Assembly: GCA_003140095.1 (NCBI GenBank)
Contig: PLIU01000357.1
Location: forward strand, 1-52,031
DNA length: 52,031 nucleotides
Source of the DNA: Verrucomicrobiales bacterium
Lineage (GTDB): Bacteria > Verrucomicrobiota > Verrucomicrobiia > Limisphaerales > Palsa-1400
Direction of reading: 5' to 3'
Below, piece by piece: positions 16,949 to 23,905 of this stretch. The notes beneath the pieces are model-generated. The model saw only the letters and a program-made list of their open reading frames with translations. It did not search any database and was not told where the DNA came from. Positions within the stretch are counted from its first letter, which is position 1. Every line of letters begins with the position of its first letter. Position numbers and translations under genes: made by a program.

Positions 16949-17734
16949 TCATTTCGCCTGCGGTTGCGCGGAAATAATGAGTCCGGCGCGTGCGCGCACG
17001 GCCCGAGGCTCGGCGGCGTCGATTAAAACGGCGGCGTCGGCGCCGGTCATCCGCAAACGCGCGGCCGCGGCAAAATTGGTGCAAAGGAAAGGAGCGCCGG
17101 ACGGATCAGTCGCCGTTTCAGAGCGGTTGAGCACGAAGTTCAGCTCGGTCATGCCGTCAATAGCGCAGGGGAGAAATTCCGCCGTCAGTCCCAATGGCTG
17201 GGCTACCCCGCCGATTGTCACCATGGAGCCGACAAATATTTTGGCCGCGTTTCCATCGCCAGTGATAACCTGGGGGTTCGCGATCGACGATCCGCCTGGA
17301 ATGGATTCCGTGCGATGCACCAAGGCGTTCCAGTCGGCGTTGGACACGGGCCACGCACAAACGCCGCCGGGGCCGGCGATCGCGGACGTTCGCAGCCCGA
17401 GGGACGACGCAATCGCGCCCATGTCGCTGTCGACTTGGAATATATGGACGCGAATCACGGTGCTTTTGTGCCTGCCCAAAATGAAGTCACGGAGGCGCCA
17501 GAGCCAGCCGCACGTCGGCGGAATCCATGAGTCAGGCCAAGGCGTCGGCGGCTGAACGATCTTGTAAGAGAGCGGCAAGAGTGTGACCGGCGGCGCCGGC
17601 ACGGGAGTGGAAGGATAAAAAGCCATCACCAAAACGCCCAGCAAGCCAAGCGCCAGCAAGACGGTCCTTCGTTTTGAGTGCCGCCGCGGGTGCGCTGGTG
17701 CGGCCGTTGCTGTTGACTCATCGTCGAATGGCAT
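16949..17734 (-). CDS. Membrane-anchored protein with secretin-like segment
   Basis: About 261 residues from ATG 17734. A basic N-terminus (HPRRHSKRR) is followed by a single span (TVLLALGLLGVLVMAFY), a Pro-rich linker, and a periplasmic domain. Residues near 155-185 (SSIANPQVITGDGNAAKIFV) resemble the secretin consensus in which a Pro-bearing strand precedes TLDNQEA.I.VG, and the next strands fit too. At this size it cannot form a full secretin ring, so it may be a truncated or accessory relative. No pilus or type II secretion genes are adjacent. Divergent from the symporter, with 116 bases between starts. Confidence 0.5.
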   Translation of the reverse strand: MPFDDESTATAAPAHPRRHSKRRTVLLALGLLGVLVMAFYPSTPVPAPPVTLLPLSYKIVQPPTPWPDSWIPPTCGWLWRLRDFILGRHKSTVIRVHIFQVDSDMGAIASSLGLRTSAIAGPGGVCAWPVSNADWNALVHRTESIPGGSSIANPQVITGDGNAAKIFVGSMVTIGGVAQPLGLTAEFLPCAIDGMTELNFVLNRSETATDPSGAPFLCTNFAAAARLRMTGADAAVLIDAAEPRAVRARAGLIISAQPQAK

Positions 17735-17850
17735 GCACCGTACTTCAACAGGCACGGTCAACGAAAGTTTCGCGCCGATGGCAATAATTCTCCGAGGCCC
17801 TTTGAATTCAGTTGGCGTTCCCGGTCTCGCTCCCGCTATTCTTTTTTGCA

Positions 17851-19386
17851 ATGGCGACAGCTTCGGCAGATTTTCTAAGCGGCGCCGATTGGGCCGTGAT
17901 CCTTGTTTACCTGGGAGGCATCATCGCGTTGGGGAGTTGGTTCGGCAAGGACCAGCACAACACGCGGGACTATTTCCTGGGCGGCAAGGACATTCCCTGG
18001 TGGGGTATCGGCCTGTCCATCGTCGCGGCGGAAACCAGCGCGCTGACCATCATCGGCGTGCCGGCCATAGCCTACGGCCAGAACGGGGACCTCGCCTTCA
18101 TGCAATTGATCATCGGCTATGTCATCGCCCGCATCATCTTGGCGGCGGTGATGGTGCCTCATTATTTGAAGGGGGAAATCTACTCGCCCTACCAACTCTT
18201 CTCCAACGCCTTTGGCGAAGGCGCGCGCCGCACTGCGGGCGTTTTTTTTCTTCTGAGCGAGACGCTCTCGGCGGGCGTGCGCGTGTATGTCGCGTGCATT
18301 CCCGTCACGCTGATGTTGGGCAAGCGCATCCTGGGCTCGTTCGCGGGCGGGGATCCGATTCTGGGCGCCATTCTGTTGTTCGTCGTTCTTTCGCTGCTCT
18401 ACACCTGCGTGGGCGGCGTCAAGGCGGTGATCTGGACCGACGCGGTCCAATTTGGACTTTTCCTTTTTGGGGGCTTGTTCACCCTGTGTTATATCCCGCA
18501 TTTTTTTGCGGGAGGCGCGGGCGAAGTTTTGCGCGTGGCCGCGGCGGGCGGGAAACTTCATTGGTTCAATGCCTCTGTCTCGTGGGCCTCGCTCTGGCGG
18601 CAGCCGATCAATATCTGGATGGGCGTCATCGGCGGCACGTTCATGGTGATGTCGTCCCACGGCGCGGAGCAACTGATCGTGCAGCGGGTGCTGGCCTGCA
18701 AAACCGTGCGCGACGGCCGGCGGGCGCTGATCTTGAGCGCGGTCGTCATTATGCCGCTTTTTTTGATCTTTCTGCTCGTCGGGGTGATGCTGTGGGCTTA
18801 CTACCAGAAATTTTCCCTGGCCATTGACGTGCCGGAAGTCCGTCCCGGCAGCGGCATCCTGGCCAATGATTACATCTTTCCGATCTTCATGTTGACTGCC
18901 GTGCCGCACATTCTCAAAGGGCTGCTCATCGTCGCGATCCTGGCGGCGGCGATGTCGTCGGTCAGCTCAGCCCTCACTTCGCTGGCCTCGGTTTCGACGA
19001 TGGATTTTGCCAGGAGGCTGTTGCCGGACAAGTCGGACGGCTTTTTTCTGCGGTTGAGCAAAGTCTCGACGGTGCTATGGGGCGCGGTGCTCATTGTGGT
19101 GGCTTCCGCCAGCCGGGCGCGCCCGTTCGTGGTCGAGACGGCCTTTTCGTTGCGCGGCTTGACCAGCGGCGCGCTGCTGGGGGGATTGCTGCTGGCACTG
19201 TGGTGGAAGCGCGGCGGGTCCGCTCCGGTCATTGTGGGCATGCTTTGCTCGCTGGGCGTGATGACATGGATCAGCAGCCAGTCGGCGAAATTTGCCATCT
19301 ACTTTCCGTGGTACACGATGATCGGTTGCGCGGTGACGATTCTGGTAGCGTTGGTGGCGCGGGAATTTTCTGGAAGGATGGATTGA
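17851..19386 (+). CDS. Sodium:solute symporter (SSS/SLC5 family)
   Basis: 511 residues from ATG 17851; TTG 17812 would add a hydrophobic lead. About 13 spans. Family marks: RDYFLGGKDIPWWGIGLSIVA near residue 40, ETSALTIIGVPAIAYG, and the Na+-binding region SSVSSALTSLASVSTMDF in TM8, where consecutive Ser/Thr residues ligate Na2. Likely substrates in this subfamily are sugars, sialic acid or related organic solutes; the sequence alone does not decide. No catabolic genes flank it. Confidence 0.85.
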   Translation: MATASADFLSGADWAVILVYLGGIIALGSWFGKDQHNTRDYFLGGKDIPWWGIGLSIVAAETSALTIIGVPAIAYGQNGDLAFMQLIIGYVIARIILAAVMVPHYLKGEIYSPYQLFSNAFGEGARRTAGVFFLLSETLSAGVRVYVACIPVTLMLGKRILGSFAGGDPILGAILLFVVLSLLYTCVGGVKAVIWTDAVQFGLFLFGGLFTLCYIPHFFAGGAGEVLRVAAAGGKLHWFNASVSWASLWRQPINIWMGVIGGTFMVMSSHGAEQLIVQRVLACKTVRDGRRALILSAVVIMPLFLIFLLVGVMLWAYYQKFSLAIDVPEVRPGSGILANDYIFPIFMLTAVPHILKGLLIVAILAAAMSSVSSALTSLASVSTMDFARRLLPDKSDGFFLRLSKVSTVLWGAVLIVVASASRARPFVVETAFSLRGLTSGALLGGLLLALWWKRGGSAPVIVGMLCSLGVMTWISSQSAKFAIYFPWYTMIGCAVTILVALVAREFSGRMD

Positions 19387-19429
19387 AGAGCGATTTGACA
19401 ATCGCCGCCGCCTCGGTGAAACTTGCGCC

Positions 19430-19677
19430 ATGAATGTCAGCTTGCCCATGACGCTCGAAGATCTTGTGCGCCGCAAAGTGGCTGCCGGCGAATTTCAGTC
19501 GGCAAGCGATGTGGTATGCGAAGCATTCGTTTGTTGCAGGACCAGGAAGTCTGGAAGGCCGATGGCAGCCGCAAGATTGATGAAGGCTGGGAGGCAAAGG
19601 CCGGCCAACTCCGCATTCCTGAAGAAGTTCGCCAATCTCTGGCTGCCCGCAAGGAAACTTGGAAGCAGGGCACATAG
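19430..19677 (+). pseudogene. ParD antitoxin, frameshifted
   Basis: ATG 19430 reads MNVSLPMTLEDLVRRKVAAG, then EFQSASDVVCEA, a standard ParD ribbon-helix-helix start. The next expected part (IRLLQDQEVWKADGSRKIDE, then a C-terminal helix ending at TAG 19677) lies in another frame. Restoring one base near 19524 joins both. The partner parE follows 3 bases later and is also broken. Confidence 0.8.
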
Positions 19678-19680
19678 TTC

Positions 19681-19770
19681 ATGAAAGCCTTCCGCCTCAC
19701 GCCGAAGGCGGAGGACGATCTTTTCACGATATGAACTTACATCGCACCCGACAATCTCGGCGCTGCCGAC
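19681..19770 (+). pseudogene. ParE toxin remnant, nonsense mutation and truncation
   Basis: ATG 19681 gives MKAFRLTPKAEDDLFTI, then TGA at 19732-19734 exactly where ParE proteins carry Trp (IW.YIA), then TYIAPDNLGAAD in the same frame before the similarity ends. A single TGG-to-TGA change and loss of the C-terminal two thirds explain it. The bases up to 19862 hold no recognisable gene. Confidence 0.75.
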
Positions 19771-19862
19771 CTGCCTGAAGTCCTTGGTCTCCTAGTGGTC
19801 ACATCCAAAAATTGGCATGACATGGGGATTGAACGGGGCAAAGATTCCTCGCACTATGCGCC

Positions 19863-20471
19863 ATGGCTATCACGCCCCGGCAATTCGAGCAGATGCAGGC
19901 CCGCCTGGTCGGGACCAAGCGCCGGTCCGCTCCTGTCTTCGAAGCTTCGTTGCGGATGGCGTCAAGCAAAAATCAAATCGTCCTCGGCGTGGATCCGTCG
20001 TTGCGGGGCACGGGCTACGGAGTAATCCAGGCGGGCCGGCCCTGCGCGCGGGCGCTGGCGCACGGGACCATTGTCTGTCCGGCGGGTTGGGAACATTCCC
20101 GCTGCCTGGCCAGGATCGCCCAGACGTTGCGGGAAGTGGTGACCCGGCACAGGCCCACGGTATGCGCCATCGAAGGGCTGTTTTACGCGCAGAATCTGCA
20201 AACGGCCTTGATCATGGGGGAAGCCCGCGGCGCGGCCCTGGCGGCGCTAGCCGAGGCAGGGTTGGAGATTTTTGAGATCGCTCCACGCAAGGTCAAACAA
20301 GCCATTGTCGGTTACGGCGCGGCGCAAAAAACGGCCGTCGGCAAAATGGTGCAGCGGCTCCTGCAACTGCCCGCACCGCCCGCGCCGGACGCCGCCGACG
20401 CCCTGGCCGTCGCGCTGGCGCACATGCAAGCCTTGCATCGCTTCGGCCTGGGCGCGCCGAAGAGGATTTAA
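19863..20471 (+). CDS. ruvC: Holliday junction resolvase RuvC
   Basis: RuvC cuts Holliday junctions with RuvAB. The RNase H-like core begins at ILGV-type strand IVLGVDPSLRGTGYG (first catalytic Asp), followed by AIEGLFYAQN (Glu), KQAIVGYGAAQK and PDAADALAVALAH (last acids). The frame extends about 35 residues before the core (MAITPRQFEQMQARL onward, from ATG 19863); an internal ATG at 19956 gives a standard-length protein. Which start is used is open. ruvA and ruvB are not adjacent. Its stop overlaps the convergent pgpA stop. Confidence 0.9.
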   Translation: MAITPRQFEQMQARLVGTKRRSAPVFEASLRMASSKNQIVLGVDPSLRGTGYGVIQAGRPCARALAHGTIVCPAGWEHSRCLARIAQTLREVVTRHRPTVCAIEGLFYAQNLQTALIMGEARGAALAALAEAGLEIFEIAPRKVKQAIVGYGAAQKTAVGKMVQRLLQLPAPPAPDAADALAVALAHMQALHRFGLGAPKRI

Positions 20472-20959
20472 GAGATCGCGCGCACCGCAAGCACGACCAC
20501 ATTGACATAAACCGCAGCCAGGAGGTCGTCCACCGTCACGCCCCATCCGCCCGGCAGGTTCTGGCTTTGGCGCACCGGCCAGGGTTTGAGAACGTCGAAA
20601 AAGCGAAAGAGCGCGAAGACGCCGAGGCTGGAGGGCCATCGCGCCCAAAAATAATCGATGCCCGGCCAGCGGTGTTGTGGCCACCACGCTGTCGCGAGCC
20701 AACCGGCGAAACACAATGGGATGGCCACGATCTCGTCCAGCACCACCGAACCGGGGTCCTTCTGGTTGAGACTCCGCTCCGCCTGGCCGCACAGCCAGAC
20801 GGAAAGCGCGATGGCCGCCGCGTTGCCGGCGATGAAAACGGGCCATGATTTCACGCACAACAGCAGCGCCAGCCAACCCAGGCCGACGATGGAGCCGAAC
20901 GTTCCTGGAGCCAGCGGAACACGGCCCACGCCGAAGCCCTGGGCGATCCACAGCTTCAT
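20468..20959 (-). CDS. pgpA: Phosphatidylglycerophosphatase A
   Basis: PgpA removes phosphate from phosphatidylglycerophosphate to give phosphatidylglycerol. 163 residues, membrane protein with about four spans. Typical motifs: GVGRVPLAPGTFGSIVGL at the N-terminus, DPGSVVLDEIVAIPLCF (acidic metal site), FFDVLKPWPVRQSQNLPGG and GVTVDDLLAAVY. ATG 20959 overlaps the pgsA stop (ATGA), so the enzyme is translationally coupled to the one that makes its substrate. Confidence 0.9.
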   Translation of the reverse strand: MKLWIAQGFGVGRVPLAPGTFGSIVGLGWLALLLCVKSWPVFIAGNAAAIALSVWLCGQAERSLNQKDPGSVVLDEIVAIPLCFAGWLATAWWPQHRWPGIDYFWARWPSSLGVFALFRFFDVLKPWPVRQSQNLPGGWGVTVDDLLAAVYVNVVVLAVRAIS

Positions 20960-21543
20960 AAATCCGCCAGGTACAGACGGCGATTGCGCCAGAGATAAAT
21001 GGCGCCGGAAGTAAAGGTCAGGATCACGGCCACCCAGAGCGCGAGCCGCGCAAACCAAACCACCCACGGCCCCCAGAAGATAGGAAGGACGAAAAGCTTC
21101 CCGACCACGCCCCATTGTGGATAGCTGTAGAGCACCAACACCGAAACGATGGCCACCATTTGCGAGATGGTTTTGTGTTTGCCGAAGCGTTCGGCGGCCA
21201 GAACGAGGTTTTTCGACGCGGCCAGCAAGCGCAAACCCGTGATGGTCAATTCGCGCGCGACGACAATGACCGCCATCCAGGCCGGCGCCCAGCCGCAGCC
21301 CACGAACGCGATGAACGCCGAACAGACCAGTATCTTGTCCGCCAGCGGATCCATGAGCATGCCGAAGTGGGTGATCAAGCCGTCGCGCCGCGCGATCTTC
21401 CCGTCAAAATAATCCGTCAACCCCGCCACGCTGAAAAGCACCAGCGCGATCGTTTCATAGAACGGCGGTCTGGCAAAAATGACGGCCAAAAACGCGAACG
21501 TCAGAACAAAACGGGAGATCGTTAATCTGTTCGGAATGTTCAT
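20956..21543 (-). CDS. pgsA: CDP-diacylglycerol-glycerol-3-phosphate phosphatidyltransferase
   Basis: PgsA makes phosphatidylglycerophosphate in the inner membrane. 195 residues from ATG 21543. The CDP-alcohol phosphotransferase motif D-x2-D-G-x2-A-R-x8-G-x3-D-x3-D is complete: it opens DYFDGKIARR and closes GMLMDPLAD, about residues 44-69. Opening NIPNRLTISRFVLTF is typical. Four to six spans. The gene directly feeds pgpA, with which it overlaps by 4 bases. Confidence 0.92.
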   Translation of the reverse strand: MNIPNRLTISRFVLTFAFLAVIFARPPFYETIALVLFSVAGLTDYFDGKIARRDGLITHFGMLMDPLADKILVCSAFIAFVGCGWAPAWMAVIVVARELTITGLRLLAASKNLVLAAERFGKHKTISQMVAIVSVLVLYSYPQWGVVGKLFVLPIFWGPWVVWFARLALWVAVILTFTSGAIYLWRNRRLYLADL

Positions 21544-21624
21544 TGGCGATTCGGAATTTCCGCCAACATAAAGACAGAATCCGCCCGCGAAGCAAACCAT
21601 TTCCGCTTGAACTCGCTACGGGCG

Positions 21625-22512
21625 CTACGGGTTTGGCCGTGGCGTCGCCGGCTGGAGTATATTGTTATCGTGCAGCCAATCGGTCAGCCGTTGCGGCCAG
21701 GTGTGGATGGACGTCAGCTTGGATCGTCCGCCCATGTTGAATCCGTGCCCGCCGCGAGCGAAAATGTGGACTTCCATCGAGCGTTTGGCTTGGTGGTATT
21801 TCTCCACGAGCGAGAGGATTGCGCCCATGTGGTCCGTATCGTCGTTGGCGATGAGGAAAAAAGCCGGCGGGGCGTCGGCGGCAATTTTGTCTGGAATGCC
21901 CAGCGGCCCGGGATAGATCACGATTTGGAAATCGGCGAACGCATCCAGCCGGTCAATCGGGTCCGGCGCGTTCGCGTCGCCCGCGGTCGGGTTATAGACC
22001 AGCAGGGAGGCCACCTCGCCGCCTGCGGAAAAGCCCATCACGCCCAGCCGGTTGGGGTCAATGTTCCACTCGGCCGCGCGGCTGCGGATCAGGCGCATGG
22101 CGCGCTCGGCATCCTGACGGGGATGGATTTGCAGCGAATAGGGCGAATTGGGTTCGCGCGGCAGCCGGTATTTGAGCACGAAGGCCGCCACGCCCAGGTC
22201 GTTCCAGTAGCGCGCCGGTTCGACCCCCTCCGCGTTGAACACCAATTGCCGGTGCCCGCCGCCGGGAAAAATCAGCACCGCCGCGCCGTTGGCGTTGCCC
22301 TGGGGTGGAAGGAACACCGTCAGGGAAGGGTTGTGGATGTTGGACACCGAGCCGCCGGAGGCGCGTTCAGGCTCATTGCGTCGGTCCTCGAATCCGGGCG
22401 CGCCGTTGGGCCAAAGCGGCACGACCTGCGGCTCCCCGGCTGCGGCTGCCATTGCGCCGAGCAGGCATGCGCCCATCGCCGCCGCGAACCGTTTATTGTC
22501 AATACTAAACAT
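21625..22512 (-). CDS. Secreted alpha/beta-hydrolase (esterase/xylanase-esterase like)
   Basis: About 295 residues with a signal peptide (ACLLGAMAAAAG). Alpha/beta-hydrolase fold: oxyanion loop VLIFPGGGHRQL, nucleophile elbow GFSAGG, an Asp after FFLIANDDTDH, and His in RGGHGFNMGG, so the Ser-Asp-His triad is present. The BD-FAE/acetyl-esterase type often deacetylates plant polysaccharides. ATG 22512 overlaps the DUF1552 gene end by 8 bases, making this the third gene of the operon. Substrate is inferred from family and context. Confidence 0.8.
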   Translation of the reverse strand: MFSIDNKRFAAAMGACLLGAMAAAAGEPQVVPLWPNGAPGFEDRRNEPERASGGSVSNIHNPSLTVFLPPQGNANGAAVLIFPGGGHRQLVFNAEGVEPARYWNDLGVAAFVLKYRLPREPNSPYSLQIHPRQDAERAMRLIRSRAAEWNIDPNRLGVMGFSAGGEVASLLVYNPTAGDANAPDPIDRLDAFADFQIVIYPGPLGIPDKIAADAPPAFFLIANDDTDHMGAILSLVEKYHQAKRSMEVHIFARGGHGFNMGGRSKLTSIHTWPQRLTDWLHDNNILQPATPRPNP

Positions 22513-23905
22513 TCGACAGCCGGCCCGTCGATTCCCCAAAGCGTGGCAGTGGGCGCAGCCCCATGCGGTCGGCCATGCTCAGGAACAGGTTCGCCGCCGG
22601 CACCGACTTGTGCCGGATGTGGCGTCCGGGCGTGAGCGTGCCGCCGCCCGCCCCGGCCAGAATCATGGGCAGATTGTCGTGCGAATGGCGGTTGCCGTCC
22701 GCGTTCCCGCTGCCATAGACGATCATGGAATTATGCAGCAGCGAATGACCGTCCGCGTCCCGCACCTGATCCAGCTTGCGCAAGAAGGAGGCCAATTGTT
22801 TGACATACCAAAGATCAATCTCCGCCACCTTGCGCATTTTCTCCTCGTTGTTGAAGTGATGCGAAAGGTCATGGTGGCCTTCGGGAATCCCGATATCCGA
22901 GAACGAGCGGTTGCTCCCGTCGTGGGCCAGCAGCAGCGTGGCCACCCGCGTCGAATCGGTTTGGAACGCCAGCGTCAGGATGCCAAACATAAGATTCAGG
23001 TGTTCCCCGTAGGTCGCAGGCACGCCCGCGGGCGTCGGCGTCATCGGGTCTTTCGGATCGCCCAATTTTTCCGCGCTGTGAATGCGGACCTCCAATTCCC
23101 GCACGCCTGTCAAGTATTGATCCAATTTGGCCTGGTCTCCTGTGTTGAGCCGGCGCTGCATGGCGCGCGCGTCCTGCAGCACGAAATCCAGGATGGAGCG
23201 TTGCTCCAGGCGGCGGCGGCGCAGATTTTCGGCCCGCTGCCCCGGTGGGCCGGCCCCGAAGAGCCGCTCGAAGACCAGGCGCGGATTGGATTCCGCCGTC
23301 ATCGGCGTGGAGGGTGAACTCCAGGATAAATTGAACTGGTAGGCGCAGGAATAACCCGAATCGCAGATCCCGCTCGGACGCTCGGTTTCGCACGTCAACT
23401 CCAGCGATGGAAAGCGCGTCAGAGACCCGATTTCACGCGCCAAAACCTGGTCGATCGAAATGCCCGCCCGGAGGTCCGTGGCGCTTTTTTTCAATCGGAC
23501 GCCGGTGAGAAAAGTGCCGTTGGCGCGCGCGTGATCGCCGGCGCCGTCTTCTTTGGCCTCCGCGCTGTGGTCGTCCAAACCGCCCAGAATCTGGAGATGC
23601 TGCCGGCACTGCTCCAGCGGTTTCAGCGTCGGACTCAGCTCAAAATCTGTTCCCTCCTTCCCGGGCCACCAGGCCGACGGGATCGAGCCGTTGGGAAAAT
23701 ACAGAAAGGCCGCCCGGAGCGGGGCGCCGGTGGCGGTCACGGCCAGCTTGTCGGCGGACGACGCTGCCATCAGGCGCGCCGGGAGCAAAGATGCGAACGC
23801 AGGCAGGGCCACGCAAGTGCCCAAGCCGCGCAAGAAATGGCGGCGCGTGAACCCGGCCGGCGGCTGAACCGCCGAACCCTCGTTGGAAATGTGTTTTTTG
23901 ATCAT
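22505..23905 (-). CDS. DUF1552 protein, Tat-exported
   Basis: 466 residues. A twin-arginine signal (TRRHFLRGLG, then an Ala/Leu-rich core) points to folded export. The rest follows the DUF1552 pattern: LYFPNGSIPSAWWPG, ILGGLDDHSAE, GISIDQVLA, ESNPRLVFERLFG, TRVATLLLAHDGSNRSF and a late HSHDNLPMILAGAGGG. Members have an alkaline-phosphatase/sulfatase-like look and unknown activity. They nearly always sit beside a DUF1592 cytochrome, as here, where the start overlaps its stop (ATGA). Confidence 0.88.
   Translation of the reverse strand: MIKKHISNEGSAVQPPAGFTRRHFLRGLGTCVALPAFASLLPARLMAASSADKLAVTATGAPLRAAFLYFPNGSIPSAWWPGKEGTDFELSPTLKPLEQCRQHLQILGGLDDHSAEAKEDGAGDHARANGTFLTGVRLKKSATDLRAGISIDQVLAREIGSLTRFPSLELTCETERPSGICDSGYSCAYQFNLSWSSPSTPMTAESNPRLVFERLFGAGPPGQRAENLRRRRLEQRSILDFVLQDARAMQRRLNTGDQAKLDQYLTGVRELEVRIHSAEKLGDPKDPMTPTPAGVPATYGEHLNLMFGILTLAFQTDSTRVATLLLAHDGSNRSFSDIGIPEGHHDLSHHFNNEEKMRKVAEIDLWYVKQLASFLRKLDQVRDADGHSLLHNSMIVYGSGNADGNRHSHDNLPMILAGAGGGTLTPGRHIRHKSVPAANLFLSMADRMGLRPLPRFGESTGRLSNV

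Noticed and set aside
19732-19734. TGA in parE as selenocysteine or recoded Trp
   Set aside because: No SECIS-like structure and the gene is also truncated; other genes in the window use TGA as stop.
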